A stretch of DNA of 64,000 bases from Saccharothrix sp. NRRL B-16314 (GCF_000716595.1 NZ_JNXC01000025.1:1-64000), one strand, 5' to 3'; shown: positions 1-8,917, numbered from the stretch's first letter. Program-made: numbers and translations. The notes: a model not told the origin generated them from the sequence alone.

Positions 1-116
1 CGAGCCACAACCACCTCCCGCACTCGACATGCGGGACCAGCCTCGCCGATCAGACCGACCGATCGATTACCGGGTCAACCCTCCGAGACGCGCCACTAGC
101 TCGTTGCGAGTCGCCA

Positions 117-341
117 GTGGCTGTTCCCGTGGACTTGGCCAAGCAGTTGCACAAGGCGTATGAGGGGCTGACCGTGGCCGAGGTCCTCGACGCGCCGGTC
201 GCGGCGTTGGCCGGGGTCAGCGAAGGTGACGCGGAGAAGTTGGCCGGGGCCTTCAGGATCAAGACCGGGTGGGACCTGGGGACCAGCAAGTACTTCACAC
301 TCGCCGCGGCTCTGGCGGACCTGGATCAGCCTGCCGAGTAG
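117..341 (+). CDS. Small helix-hairpin-helix-like hypothetical protein
   Basis: This 74-residue soluble protein reads as two short helical blocks: residues 5-40 contain a VAALAGVSEGDAEKLAGAF segment that resembles a helix-hairpin-helix, and residues 48-70 contain an LGTSKYFTLAAALADL tail. Small proteins of this type occur widely in actinomycetes and their function is unknown to me; the HhH resemblance hints at nucleic acid or protein contact only. The GTG at 117 was chosen because the conserved-looking part begins there. The frame stays open to the left edge of the window, so a longer N-terminus cannot be excluded. A strong hairpin lies 24 nt after the stop, which suggests a monocistronic unit. 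Confidence 0.6.
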   Translation: MAVPVDLAKQLHKAYEGLTVAEVLDAPVAALAGVSEGDAEKLAGAFRIKTGWDLGTSKYFTLAAALADLDQPAE

Positions 342-364
342 CGTCGCGGATGGTGCTGTTCGGT

Positions 365-392
365 GGGGTACGGGCTGGAAAGCCCGCACCCC
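365..392 (+). terminator. Hairpin terminator after the HhH-like gene
   Basis: The segment forms a 12-pair stem with one internal A-C mismatch, closed by a GGAA tetraloop at 377-380. It starts 24 nt downstream of the stop codon at 341. There is no T-tract, which is usual for terminators in high-GC actinomycetes. The identification is structural only. Confidence 0.5.
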
Positions 393-1004
393 GCCGGGCC
401 GGCCCAGCGGTGGGCGTGAAGTCAGGGCAGTCCGGTTCCTGTCCTGCATGCCGCCCGGCCACCGGTTCCTGATCCACATCTTCCTGATCCACATCGCACC
501 GTGGACCGCCCTGCCGTCCCGCTGACCATTGCCGGGAACGGCAGCCGAGCATCGGACTGATGGGTCCGGCGCGCCGGCACGCCGAGCCCGTAGCCGCCGG
601 CACCGCTGTGTGGTGGCATGGGCAGCTCGTGTCCTCGGCCCAGACGGTCTCGACGAGCGCGAGCACCCGACTGGACCGGACCAACGCGAAACGAGGTCGA
701 CCGCCGCGCACGCGGCGTGCACTGCCAGAACGGTGCGGACCAACGACAGGCGTCTCATGGCGACTCCGGGAAGGACGACGTTGCTCCGGACCGCCGACCA
801 GTCCTCCCGGCACACCGCGCCGTCACAGGATCGAGTGACGGCGTTGCCCACCGCATCGACGCGGACGGCACGGGTGTTGCCTCGGCAGTCTGATTTGCGC
901 GCGGGTGCGGTGATGGGGCATCTTGATCTGCGGAGCGCCGGGAAGTCTGGTCGGCACGCCCGTCGTGCTGCGGCGGGTCGTTCGCCGACGACGGGAACCG
1001 GTTC
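393..1004. other. Intergenic, no supported gene
   Basis: About 610 bases with several overlapping open frames of arginine- and proline-rich, shadow-like composition. No domain was recognised. It holds a perfect tandem 15-bp duplication (466-480 and 481-495, unit TTCCTGATCCACATC). No clear promoter for the downstream antiporter was identified. Confidence 0.5.
466..495. repeat. Tandem 15-bp duplication
   Basis: The unit TTCCTGATCCACATC occurs twice head to tail with no mismatch. It lies in non-coding sequence, is in-frame sized (15 bp), and is probably a simple slippage duplication. Confidence 0.8.
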
Positions 1005-2204
1005 ATGGCGCTCGTGCTCGCCTTCGGGCTCGTACTGCTGATCAGCGTGTCGCTCTCGGGCGTGGCCGCCCGGACGGTGCTGTCCACTGCCCTGTTGTTC
1101 TTGGTCGCGGGCGCTGTGATCGGGCAGGGCGGATTCGGCTTGGTCGACATCCCCTCGGACGGTGTCTTCGTCACCGGCTTGGCCGACTTGGCGCTGTTCA
1201 CCGTGCTGTTCACCGACGGGCAGCGCGCCGGTCTGCCCGCGTTGCGGGAGGGTTGGCGGCTGTCCGGGCGTGCGCTGGGACTGGCCATGCCGCTGACCAT
1301 GATCGGCATCGCGGTGCCCGCGCACTTCCTGGCCGGCCTGGACTGGACGACCGCGCTGCTGGTCGGCGCGATCCTCTCCCCCACCGACCCGGTGTTCGCC
1401 TCGGCGATCGTCGGCCGCACGGACGTGCCGCTGCGACTGCGCCGCCTGCTCAACGTCGAGTCCGGCCTCAACGACGGGCTGGCGCTGCCCTTCGTGCTGG
1501 TGTTCCTGGCCACCGCCACCCGGGACGAGCCGCACCTGGGCACCATCGCGCTGGAACTGGTCCTGGGGCTGGTCGTCGGCGTGGCCGTGGCGGGCGCGAT
1601 CACGCTGGCCTGGCGACTGCGGGTCCTCACCGCCGAGCCCCGGTTGCAGGCCCTGGGCCCGTTGGCCATCGGCGTGATCGTCTACGCCACGTGCCACCTC
1701 ACCCACGCCAACCCCTACCTCGCCGCGTTCGCCGCCGGGTCCACCCTGGCCACGCTCGACCGGGTCACCGCCGAGAACTTCGAGCACTTCGGCGACCTGC
1801 TCTCGGAAATCACCAAGTTCGCCGCCCTGCTGGTCTTCGGCGCACTGATCACGCCGGAGCGCATCTCCCACCTGTCCGTCGGGGACTGGGCCGTCGCGGT
1901 CATCGCGATCCTGCTGGTCCGGCCCGCCGCCATGCTGCTGTCTCTGCTGCGCACCCCGCTGCCGCACCGGGAGCGGACGGTCGCGGCGTGGTTCGGGCCG
2001 AAGGGCTTTGCCTCGGTGGTCTACGTGCTGCTCGCCGTGCAGGCGGGCATACCCGAGGGCGAGCACGTGTTCGACCTGGTCGCGATCACCATCGCGCTGT
2101 CGATCGTGCTGCACTCCTCCACCGACGTGCCGGTGGCCAAGGCGCTGAGCGTGGAACCGCCGGACAACCTGCCCACCGGACTCCCCGGGCAACGCGGGCT
2201 GTGA
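1005..2204 (+). CDS. CPA1-type cation/proton antiporter (NhaP-like)
   Basis: This 399-residue integral membrane protein has about 11-12 hydrophobic segments throughout, as in the CPA1 sodium-or-potassium/proton exchanger family. The diagnostic acidic motif is NVESGLNDGLALPF at about residues 153-166, where the Asp following Asn is the expected ion-binding residue. It should exchange cytoplasmic sodium (or potassium) for protons at the plasma membrane. The ATG at 1005 is used, with a weak GGAA about 9 nt upstream. It is followed on the same strand by NhaA, so the pair forms a sodium and pH homeostasis block. The length is slightly shorter than family members that carry long cytosolic tails. 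Ion specificity cannot be assigned from sequence. Confidence 0.85.
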   Translation: MALVLAFGLVLLISVSLSGVAARTVLSTALLFLVAGAVIGQGGFGLVDIPSDGVFVTGLADLALFTVLFTDGQRAGLPALREGWRLSGRALGLAMPLTMIGIAVPAHFLAGLDWTTALLVGAILSPTDPVFASAIVGRTDVPLRLRRLLNVESGLNDGLALPFVLVFLATATRDEPHLGTIALELVLGLVVGVAVAGAITLAWRLRVLTAEPRLQALGPLAIGVIVYATCHLTHANPYLAAFAAGSTLATLDRVTAENFEHFGDLLSEITKFAALLVFGALITPERISHLSVGDWAVAVIAILLVRPAAMLLSLLRTPLPHRERTVAAWFGPKGFASVVYVLLAVQAGIPEGEHVFDLVAITIALSIVLHSSTDVPVAKALSVEPPDNLPTGLPGQRGL

Positions 2205-2539
2205 CGGCGGCTTCCTCTCCCTGCTGGTCCTGGTCGGGTTCGCCCTGATTCCCGGGCGGCTCTGGTGCGCCCAACCGCAGGCCGTGCCGGGCTGGGTGGT
2301 CACGCGGGCCGGCAGCCGGTGGAGCGCGCACTGGTGGGACTGGCTCGGCAGCACCGCCACCGCGGACGGGGACCGCCCTTCCCGTTGACCGGGGGTCGGC
2401 GGTCGTTCACGGCGATGTGATCGTCGCGTACGCGCGGAGGCGCCGGTCACCAGGTACGGTCGGGGTGTTGCCCGCGTGCGGGCATGGTGTGCCGGGAAGC
2501 CTGGTCGGCGTCGTGTTCCGCCGATCCCGGGAGCCGCCC
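2205..2539. other. Gap between antiporters
   Basis: From about 2207 to 2388 a plus frame reads a hydrophobic start ([17 protein letters not shown]) and a Trp-rich tail, but it has no convincing start codon. It could be a small membrane peptide, or a frameshifted C-terminal remnant of the preceding antiporter. No gene is called. The remaining bases presumably carry the nhaA leader. Confidence 0.35.
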
Positions 2540-3832
2540 GTGCCGCGCAGTGCTGTGAAGTTGTTCGACCGGGGCACCTGGCCCGAAGCGAAGCGGATCG
2601 CCGACATCCTGCGGTTGGAGACCGTCGGCGGGGTGATCATGCTGGTCGCCGCGCTGCTGGGACTGGTGTGGGCCAATTCGCCGTGGGCGCCCGCCTACGA
2701 GGCGCTGCGCGGCTTCGAGTTCGGCATCGCGTCGCTGCACTTGGAGCTGAGCGTCGGGCACTGGGCCTCCGACGGGCTGCTGGCGATCTTCTTCTTCGTC
2801 GCGGGCCTGGAGCTCAAACGCGAGTTCGTGGCCGGTGACCTGCGAGATCCCCGACGGGCGGCGGTGCCGGTTGCCGCCGCGTTCGGCGGGGTCGCGGTGC
2901 CGGCCGTGTTCTACGCGCTGGTCAACATGGGCACGCCGGGCGCGGCGTCGGGGTGGGCGATCCCGACGGCCACGGACATCGCCTTCGCCCTGGCGGTGCT
3001 CGCCGTGATCGGCCGCTGCCTGCCGGCGGCGCTGCGGACGTTCCTGCTCACGCTCGCCGTGGTGGACGACCTGATCGCGATCGTGATCATCGCGGTGTTC
3101 TACACCGACGACCTGGCCGTGACGCCTCTGCTGCTGACGTTCGTGCCGCTGGCGCTGTTCACCGTGCTGGTGCAGCGGCGGGTGCGCTCATGGTGGCTGC
3201 TGATCCCGCCGGCGGTGGCCACTTGGGGTTTCATGCACGCCTCCGGGGTGCACGCGACCGTGGCCGGGGTGCTGCTGGGCTTCGCCGTGCCGGTCATCCG
3301 CCGCAGCGCCGGGGAGGGTCCGGGGCTGGCCGAGCACTTCGAGCACCGCTGGCGCCCGCTGTCGACCGGGGTGGCGGTGCCGGTGTTCGCCTTCTTCGCC
3401 TCCGGCGTGGCGATCGGCGGACTCGACGGCCTGACCTCGTCGCTGTCGGACACGGTCACGATCGGGGTCGTGGTCGGGCTGCTGCTGGGCAAGCTGGTGG
3501 GCATCACCGCCGCCACGTGGCTGGTGGCCCGGTTCACCAGGGCCGAGCTCGACGACGACCTGGCGTGGGTGGACGTGGTGGGTCTGGCGGTGCTGGGCGG
3601 CATCGGGTTCACCGTGTCGCTGCTGGTGGGCGAACTGGCTTTCGGCGCGGGCAGCAGGCCCTACGACGACGCCAAGATCGGCATCCTGGTCGGCTCGCTG
3701 CTGTCCGCGCTCGTCGCCACCGTGATCCTGCGGGTGCGCAACAGCGTCTACCGGCGCATCCACGAGGAGGAGACCCGGGACGAGGACCACGACGGCATCC
3801 CGGACGTCCACCAACGAACTGTTATTGACTAA
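2540..3832 (+). CDS. nhaA: Na+/H+ antiporter NhaA
   Basis: This 430-residue member of the NhaA family expels sodium or lithium in exchange for protons across the plasma membrane. Family signatures are visible: [11 protein letters not shown] near residue 148, and the double-aspartate ion site in [13 protein letters not shown] near residue 173. About 11-12 transmembrane helices follow the usual pattern. The GTG at 2540 was chosen because GGGAG sits 6-7 nt upstream and the protein then begins close to the expected [19 protein letters not shown] segment. An upstream in-frame ATG at 2417 would add 41 residues of low-complexity, arginine-rich sequence. The charged C-terminal tail ([14 protein letters not shown]) is acidic. 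The stop codon lies inside the operator of the next operon. Confidence 0.93.
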   Translation: MPRSAVKLFDRGTWPEAKRIADILRLETVGGVIMLVAALLGLVWANSPWAPAYEALRGFEFGIASLHLELSVGHWASDGLLAIFFFVAGLELKREFVAGDLRDPRRAAVPVAAAFGGVAVPAVFYALVNMGTPGAASGWAIPTATDIAFALAVLAVIGRCLPAALRTFLLTLAVVDDLIAIVIIAVFYTDDLAVTPLLLTFVPLALFTVLVQRRVRSWWLLIPPAVATWGFMHASGVHATVAGVLLGFAVPVIRRSAGEGPGLAEHFEHRWRPLSTGVAVPVFAFFASGVAIGGLDGLTSSLSDTVTIGVVVGLLLGKLVGITAATWLVARFTRAELDDDLAWVDVVGLAVLGGIGFTVSLLVGELAFGAGSRPYDDAKIGILVGSLLSALVATVILRVRNSVYRRIHEEETRDEDHDGIPDVHQRTVID

Positions 3833-3850
3833 CTTTTGTTATTGAGTAAC
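3821..3850 (+). promoter_or_regulatory. Tandem TetR-type operators overlapping a leaderless promoter
   Basis: Two 13-bp near-identical sites, GTTATTGACTAAC (3821-3833) and GTTATTGAGTAAC (3838-3850), are separated by TTTT. Each is an interrupted palindrome (GTTA-N5-TAAC) and their centres are 17 bp apart. The first contains the nhaA stop codon. A TTGACT at 3825-3830 and an AACACT at 3848-3853 with 17-bp spacing would place transcription initiation at or next to the ATG at 3861, consistent with a leaderless mRNA since no Shine-Dalgarno is seen. The natural candidate ligand is the TetR protein encoded second in the operon. The sites are directly visible; the regulator assignment is inferred. Confidence 0.75.
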
Positions 3851-3860
3851 ACTACGGCTC

Positions 3861-5255
3861 ATGGTCGTAGTGGTCGTCGGTGCGGGTCCCACCGGTCTGG
3901 CAGCGGCATGCGCGCTGCGTCTCCACGGCGTCGGGGTGCGGGTGGTCGACGCGGCACCGGGGCCGGCGACGACCTCTCGCGCCTTGGGGTTGCAGCCGCG
4001 CGGCAGCGAGGTGCTGGAGCGGCTCGGCGCGCTGGGTGACCTGCCGGCGCGCTCGGTCGGCATCCGCCGGGTGCTGGTCCACGTCGCAGGCCGCCGCTCA
4101 GGCGAGCTGCGGGTGGGGCAGCCCACGGCGCTGGTGCGACGCCCCGGTCTTCTGGTGTCACAGGCCGAGGTGGAAGCCGGGCTGCGGGCTCGCCTGGTCG
4201 ACCTCGGCGTCCGGGTGGAGTGGGGCACCGCGGTCACCGGCCTCACCCAGGACGGGCGCGGCGTGGCGCTCTCCACCTCGACCGGGCCGGTGACGGCCCA
4301 CTGGGTGATCGGCTGCGACGGCGCGCACAGCGCGGTCCGCAAGGCCGCCGGTGTCGGCTTCCCCGGTGTTCCCCTCGTCGAGGGCTTCGCGCTGGGCGAC
4401 GTGCGGACGGAGTTGCCGTTGCCCCGGGACGCGGTGGGCGTCTGGGTACGTGGCGGGGAGATGTTCTCCGCCTTCCCGCTGCCCGGCGGTGTGTGGCGGT
4501 TCATGGCTCCCGCCCCGGGCACTTCGGTGCAGGACGTCCCGGAGTTCCTGACCGGCGCGGCACTGCGGCACGCCGGTGTGCGCGTCCGGGCGGCGGACGA
4601 GTGGGTGTGGGCATCGGTGTTCCGCATCCACCGACGCCTGGCCGAGACCTACCGCTGCGGCCGGGTGCTGTTGGCCGGCGACGCCGCCCACATCCACAGC
4701 CCGTTCGGCGGACAGGGGATGAACACCGGCTTGGGCGACGCCGAGAACCTCGCGTGGCGACTGGCACTCGTGGTCGCGGGCCGCGCGGGCGACCGGCTGC
4801 TGGACGGCTACCAGGCCGAGCGCCGCCCCGTCGCGGAGGAGGTGCTCGGCGCCACCAGCGGTCTCACCGGGCTCGTGCTGGGCGAGTCCCCGGTGGCCCG
4901 GCTGGTGCGCGACCGCGTGCTGTTCCCCCTGATGACCCTTCCGCCGGTGGAGAAGGCGATGTGGGAACGGGCGTCGCAGCTGAAGACGAGCTACGCCCGA
5001 TCGCCGTTCGGCCGGAGTCCCCGGGTCGGCGACCGGGTGCCGGAGTTCGCGGCGACCGACCGGTTCGGCTGGACCCTCGCCTCGCCGGGGGATGACACCT
5101 GCGCCGCGGTCGTCCGCGACGCGCTCGGCGACGTCCGACACGTGCACCGCGACGGCGACGCGCTGCTGGTGCGTCCGGACGGCCACCTCGCCTGGCGCGG
5201 CAAGCCGGAGCCGGACGCGCTGCGCCGGGCACTGGCGGTCATGCTTGGCAGGTGA
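3861..5255 (+). CDS. FAD-dependent aromatic monooxygenase (PHBH type)
   Basis: This 464-residue class A flavoprotein monooxygenase hydroxylates an aromatic or polyketide-like substrate using NAD(P)H and oxygen. The N-terminal Rossmann motif VGAGPTGLAAACAL is at about residues 6-19. The DG motif GCDGAHSAVRKA is near 152-163, and the FAD-ribityl GD motif LLAGDAAHIHSPFGGQGMN is near 272-290. The C-terminal 90 residues look like the thioredoxin-like tail found in the rifampicin/polyketide monooxygenase subgroup. It starts only 10 nt after a double TetR operator and ends with a GTGA overlap into the TetR gene, so it is probably inducible by its own substrate. A xenobiotic or antibiotic detoxification role is likely but unproven. 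Confidence 0.88.
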   Translation: MVVVVVGAGPTGLAAACALRLHGVGVRVVDAAPGPATTSRALGLQPRGSEVLERLGALGDLPARSVGIRRVLVHVAGRRSGELRVGQPTALVRRPGLLVSQAEVEAGLRARLVDLGVRVEWGTAVTGLTQDGRGVALSTSTGPVTAHWVIGCDGAHSAVRKAAGVGFPGVPLVEGFALGDVRTELPLPRDAVGVWVRGGEMFSAFPLPGGVWRFMAPAPGTSVQDVPEFLTGAALRHAGVRVRAADEWVWASVFRIHRRLAETYRCGRVLLAGDAAHIHSPFGGQGMNTGLGDAENLAWRLALVVAGRAGDRLLDGYQAERRPVAEEVLGATSGLTGLVLGESPVARLVRDRVLFPLMTLPPVEKAMWERASQLKTSYARSPFGRSPRVGDRVPEFAATDRFGWTLASPGDDTCAAVVRDALGDVRHVHRDGDALLVRPDGHLAWRGKPEPDALRRALAVMLGR

Positions 5256-5941
5256 CCAACCAGGCAGGGCGAGGTGGGTTGCGCGAGCAGCGCAAGGCGC
5301 GCACCCGCCGCGCGATCCAGGAGCACGCACTGCGGCTGTTCCTCGACAAGGGCTACGACGCCACGACCGTCGAGGAGATCGCCGCCGCGGCGGGCGTGTC
5401 GCACATGACCTTCTTCCGCTACTTCCCGACCAAGGAAGCCGTGGTCGAGGACGACGACTACGACCCGATCATCGCCGACCTGGTCCGCGACCACCCCACC
5501 GGCGAACCTCCGCTGGAGGTGTTGCGCGCCGCCTTGCGCGCCGGGCTGGACGCGGTGCTCGACACCGACCGCGACGCCATCTACACCCGCACGCGGTTGA
5601 TCGTCACCACCCCCGCCCTGCGAGCGCGGCAGTGGCGCAACACCGCCGCCACCGGCGACCTGCTCGCCGCCGTGCTCGCCGACCGCGAACGGCGACCGGT
5701 CGACCTGCGGCTGCGGGTGATCGCGGCAGCCGCCACCGCAGCCCTCACCACCGCCCTGACCGCGTGGGTCGAGGACGAGGGCGCCGACGACCTCCGCTCC
5801 CTGGTCGACGAGGCGTTCGCGGCCCTGGCGCCGGGACACCGGTCCACTCCCGCCCCGGACGCACCGACCAGCACCGCCACGCCGCTCACCGGCCGTCGTC
5901 CCACCACGCCCACGACGGATTCCCCGCAGCGGCCTGGGTGA
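5252..5941 (+). CDS. TetR/AcrR family transcriptional regulator
   Basis: This 229-residue repressor has an N-terminal TetR helix-turn-helix (about residues 15-60), including TTVEEIAAAAGVSHMTFFRYF, followed by an all-helical ligand domain to about residue 190. The last 40 residues are rich in Pro, Thr and Ser and probably disordered. The GTG at 5252 overlaps the monooxygenase stop (GTGA), so translation is coupled. It most likely binds the two GTTA-N5-TAAC sites at 3821-3850 and represses the monooxygenase and itself, releasing when a small molecule binds. This is the standard architecture for a self-controlled detoxification pair. Confidence 0.9.
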   Translation: MTNQAGRGGLREQRKARTRRAIQEHALRLFLDKGYDATTVEEIAAAAGVSHMTFFRYFPTKEAVVEDDDYDPIIADLVRDHPTGEPPLEVLRAALRAGLDAVLDTDRDAIYTRTRLIVTTPALRARQWRNTAATGDLLAAVLADRERRPVDLRLRVIAAAATAALTTALTAWVEDEGADDLRSLVDEAFAALAPGHRSTPAPDAPTSTATPLTGRRPTTPTTDSPQRPG

Positions 5942-6172
5942 CCGACCAGAGGCGTGCGCGGGCCGTCGGCACAAAGTCCGCGAACCGCACCGGCTCGCCG
6001 TCGGAGCCGAAGAAGACCTCGCAGGGGATGCGCTGGTGGTCAACGTCATCGTCGACGGCGTTAACGAACTGACTATCACCATGACGGTCATCGCCAACTC
6101 TCCGGTATCCGGAACTGAAACGAACCGAATGAAAAGGCACCTCTCGCCTTGTGAAGTCGCCGGCCAGGAAGT
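5942..6172. other. Spacer with putative CRISPR leader
   Basis: The last 80 bases before the first CRISPR repeat are A-rich for this genome (for example GAACTGAAACGAACCGAATG), as expected of a leader on the 5' side. On the minus strand an open frame ending at 5886 gives a plausible C-terminal piece (IPCEVFFGSDGEPVRFADF), but it has no credible start and is not called as a gene. Confidence 0.35.
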
Positions 6173-6320
6173 GTCTTCCCCGCGAACGCGGGGGTGGTCC
6201 CGAGGTCGTCCCAGCTGCCGGGGGGGCGCTGCCTGGTCTTCCCCGCGAACGCGGGGGTGGTCCGTTGTCCCCGCCGTGGATCGACGACGGCGAGGGGTCT
6301 TCCCCGCGAGCGCGGGGGTC
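6173..6320 (+). CRISPR. Orphan type I-E-like CRISPR mini-array, 3 repeats, 2 spacers
   Basis: Repeat 1 (6173-6200) and repeat 2 (6236-6263) are identical 28-mers with the palindromic core CCCCGCGAACGCGGGG, the typical shape of actinobacterial type I-E repeats. Repeat 3 (from 6297) matches for about 23 bases with one A-to-G change and then diverges, as terminal repeats do, so the leader should be on the low-coordinate side. Spacers are 35 bp (6201-6235) and 33 bp (6264-6296). The first is slightly long and contains a run of seven G. No cas gene is present in the window, so the array is either served in trans or is a relic. Confidence 0.88.
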
Positions 6321-6426
6321 GAAGCGTTCTGCCGATCGGTGGTGCTGCGATTCCCGTCCTGCTGCCATCCTGGGCGGAGTCCTGCGCAGCGCGTTCCGGG
6401 CCTGAGCCCGGAGCAAGGAGTTCACC

Positions 6427-6672
6427 GTGATCCGTCGTCTGCTGGTCACCGTCGTCGCGGCACTCGGCGCCGTCGCCCTCATGCCGGCCTCAGCCCAGGC
6501 CATCCCGGTGTGCAAGAGCGGCTACGCATGCCTCTACCAGTGGTACGCCGACCCGGAACACACCGAGTTCAACGGCTTCCGCGCCATCAACTGCGACGGC
6601 ACCGTCGACAGCTCCGGTGTGCAACGCGGCTACCTCGTGTTCGGTCAGGCGCGCTGCAACACCTCCGGCTGA
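6427..6672 (+). CDS. Small secreted DUF6289-like protein
   Basis: This 81-residue exported protein has a Sec signal peptide (MIRRLLVTVVAALGAVAL, cleavage near ASAQA at about residue 25). The mature part of about 55 residues has four cysteines (CKSGYAC, INCDG, ARCN) that could form two disulfides. The pattern with a central YADPEHT segment matches the small secreted DUF6289 proteins of actinomycetes, whose function is unknown. The GTG at 6427 has AAGGAG 7 nt upstream. It sits alone between the CRISPR array and transposase debris. Confidence 0.82.
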   Translation: MIRRLLVTVVAALGAVALMPASAQAIPVCKSGYACLYQWYADPEHTEFNGFRAINCDGTVDSSGVQRGYLVFGQARCNTSG

Positions 6673-6739
6673 GTCCCGCTCGGGGTCGCACGGTCCGGTT
6701 CCCAGACGTCACCGGGCGGAGGAAACCGGCCTGGTGGTC

Positions 6740-6850
6740 CACGGGTGCTGGGACGTGAAGTCCGAGCCGTGGTCGGTGTAGAGCACGCCGAGGATGCCGC
6801 AGACGTACCAGGCCGGGTCGGGTTTGCGCCAGATCGCCTGCCTCAGCGCC
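6740..6850 (-). pseudogene. Fragment of DDE transposase (Mu/IstA-like core)
   Basis: Read on the minus strand, the segment encodes LRQAIWRKPDPAWYVCG followed by LYTDHGSDFTSQH, the catalytic-core neighbourhood (second Asp) of integrase-core transposases. Nothing of the N-terminus, the first Asp or the Glu region remains. It is a small relic abutting another IS fragment. Confidence 0.65.
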
Positions 6851-6879
6851 AGCGGTGGTCAGCGCCGGCGGGGCACTGA

Positions 6880-7044
6880 GGCTCCGGCCCGGGCAAGGTC
6901 CGCTGGCCCGTCGAACGCACCTTCGCCTGGATCAGGGGCTTCCGACGACTCCGCGTCCGCACCGAGCCCCGAGCCGACGTCCATGAAGCGATGCCCAGCC
7001 TGGCCTGCTCGATCATCTACCTGCGCAAACTCATTCTGAACTGA
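6880..7044 (+). pseudogene. 3' end of IS5-family transposase
   Basis: The frame encodes VRWPVERTFAWIRGFRRLR and SLACSIIYLRKL, then a stop at 7042-7044. This is the C-terminal signature of IS5-family transposases, including the Glu of the DDE triad (VERTFAW). The 5' part is missing. An N-terminal IS5 remnant lies at 47.9 kb, but whether the two belong to one lineage is not shown. Confidence 0.75.
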
Positions 7045-7336
7045 TCACTTAGGCTCCCGGGTCGTCGGCGTACTCCGCGAAAAAGGCCTTGCCTATTGGA
7101 GTACCCGACCACCGCGAACCAGGCGAGGCAGGTCCCCCGACGACCTCGTGGACTTGTGACGATCGCGGGGCCCAGCCAGCAATGTCCACCAGCGACACCG
7201 GCCGTTCGCGTACAACAACGGCCGCAACCCGTTGCACCGGAAGCGATAGACGCCGCCCTCCCTCTCTGGTCTGACGCTGTGGTTCCCGGGAACTGCGTCG
7301 AGAGGACGTGACCTGCCACGATGCCGTCCGGAGCTG

Positions 7337-8917
7337 TTACGCGTCAGGTTCTTGGCGGCGGATGAACACGGCAGGGCAGAAGCCGCGATCGACCTTTTTC
7401 ATGAGGGGTCTCGAGTGTCGGCCCGGCGGTTGTGACCAGAGGTTCACAAGTTGGGAGGTCCGTGCCTCTGAGCTGTCTGGACGTACTCGGCGTAGTCGAT
7501 AGCCCCGACTCCCGCCTGGTATGAGGCGCCAGCGCGCTTCCCCGGCGAGCAGCTCCACCGGCTCGTCACCGGCTTGGGTCCACAACACCGGCGCAGCCGA
7601 TGTGGACGAGCGGAATTGCTCCCAGGTCACCTGGTCCGTGTCGACAGTTGTTTCACCGGGCAGTGGCCACCGTGATGTCCACGTCATCCGCAGGCGCTCG
7701 TCGAGTTGCCGCTGGTCGGGGTTCGGAACGAAGGTCAAGGGGGCGCAGGCGATCACGTGATCGAGGTAGCGGATCAACCCCGGCAGCGCCGTGGTGCCGT
7801 CCAGTCGTGCGCCGACCTCGATTCCCTTGTTCGCTTCCAAACCGTACTGGGCGTCGAAGTTGGCGGAGAACACCAGCCCGTGCTCGTCGTCCGCGACTGC
7901 GGCCTTGGCGTGGTTGAGGGTGTCGGCGAGCACTTCGACACCCAGTTCATGGAAGGACTGGGCGTCTCGGCGGTGTTCTTCTCTTTGGTTCAACGCTCGA
8001 ACGAACAACCGCACGTCGAGGTCGTTTCTGGCCATGACTTCGGCCAGCGGTTCCAGCAGGAGGTCCGGTCGCCCGGTCATACCCTTGAGGTTGAACGATG
8101 CCAGCAGCAGGCGCCGCCTGGCTCTTGCCATCACGTCCCTGATGTGGTCGAGCACGGACTGCTGGTCGTCGGAAGTCCACACCGCGCCGCTGAGCGGGGC
8201 AACCGCCAGCGGTGCGGGCGCAGTGCACGGAGCCGGGACCGCCCGCCAGTCCCGGACGCTGTAGGTGGTCGCGCCGGAGGGCAGTTCCCAGCTACACCCG
8301 GCGAACCACAGGGTGGTGAACAATCGTGCCAGGCTGCTGACCGTGGTGCGGTCTGAGGTCACCACGCCCACTTCCCCCACCTTGGTGAACGCCCGGGTCT
8401 CCAGGTTGGCGGTGCCGACCCAGGCCACCTGGTCGTCCACCACGACGAACTTGGCGTGGCAACTCCGGTGCCCTCGCAACGCCACACCCCGGTGCGTCAG
8501 CGATAGGAACCTCTTCTTCTCCACCTCCACCTTCCGACCCGGGTCGTCCAGGTCGTCCAACTCCACCAAGCCTCGCTCGAGGCTGCGCTCGTCGAGTTGG
8601 CTGATGACGTAGACGCCGCCGCGCAGTCGGTCCGCGGCTCGGGTGAGCTCGTCGATCAGGTCCTCGTCACCGAGGATGAAACTGGTGACGAAGACCTTGT
8701 TCCGCGCGCCGCGGATGAGCTCCAGGACTGCTGTCTTCAGCGTCGTCGGCGAATCGAGGTAGGTGCTGCACGTTCGCCACTGCCCGGTGGGGGCGTCGGG
8801 CTCGACGAATGGCTGCGGCGACGCGTCTCGAGACAGGAAGTACCCGAGGCCGACGCGCAGGGCGCCGACATCGATCCGGTCCGGGTGGTCGGCCTTCGCC
8901 TCGGCTTGGCTAGTCAT
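7337..8917 (-). CDS. PLD-family nuclease with two HKD motifs (defence operon gene 4)
   Basis: This 526-residue protein has two phospholipase-D-like domains. The first motif is HAKFVVVDDQVAWVGTAN near residue 154, a perfect HxK-x4-D-x6-GTxN. The second, HAKAAVADDEHGLVFSAN near 335, keeps H, K, D and N but has Phe in place of the Gly. Both histidines are present, so one bipartite active site can form, as in bacterial PLD nucleases (Nuc, DrmC, Zucchini-like). There is no signal peptide, so it acts in the cytoplasm, presumably on nucleic acid. The ATG at 8917 overlaps the preceding gene by 8 nt (ATGACTAG). It is the last gene of a four-gene operon with an Upf1-like helicase and a CARF-HEPN RNase, a context that argues for an antiviral nuclease rather than a lipase. 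Confidence 0.85.
   Translation of the reverse strand: MTSQAEAKADHPDRIDVGALRVGLGYFLSRDASPQPFVEPDAPTGQWRTCSTYLDSPTTLKTAVLELIRGARNKVFVTSFILGDEDLIDELTRAADRLRGGVYVISQLDERSLERGLVELDDLDDPGRKVEVEKKRFLSLTHRGVALRGHRSCHAKFVVVDDQVAWVGTANLETRAFTKVGEVGVVTSDRTTVSSLARLFTTLWFAGCSWELPSGATTYSVRDWRAVPAPCTAPAPLAVAPLSGAVWTSDDQQSVLDHIRDVMARARRRLLLASFNLKGMTGRPDLLLEPLAEVMARNDLDVRLFVRALNQREEHRRDAQSFHELGVEVLADTLNHAKAAVADDEHGLVFSANFDAQYGLEANKGIEVGARLDGTTALPGLIRYLDHVIACAPLTFVPNPDQRQLDERLRMTWTSRWPLPGETTVDTDQVTWEQFRSSTSAAPVLWTQAGDEPVELLAGEARWRLIPGGSRGYRLRRVRPDSSEARTSQLVNLWSQPPGRHSRPLMKKVDRGFCPAVFIRRQEPDA

Noticed and set aside
96..2450. 784-codon minus-strand open frame over the CPA1 antiporter
   Set aside because: Arg/Gln/Gly-rich shadow of a clear membrane transporter on the plus strand; no domain.
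7049..7319. Minus-strand small ORFs between IS5 debris and the PLD gene
   Set aside because: A 62-codon frame (DIAGWAPRSSQVHEVVGG) looks faintly protein-like but has no start support or family; 7045-7336 is left as an unassigned gap.
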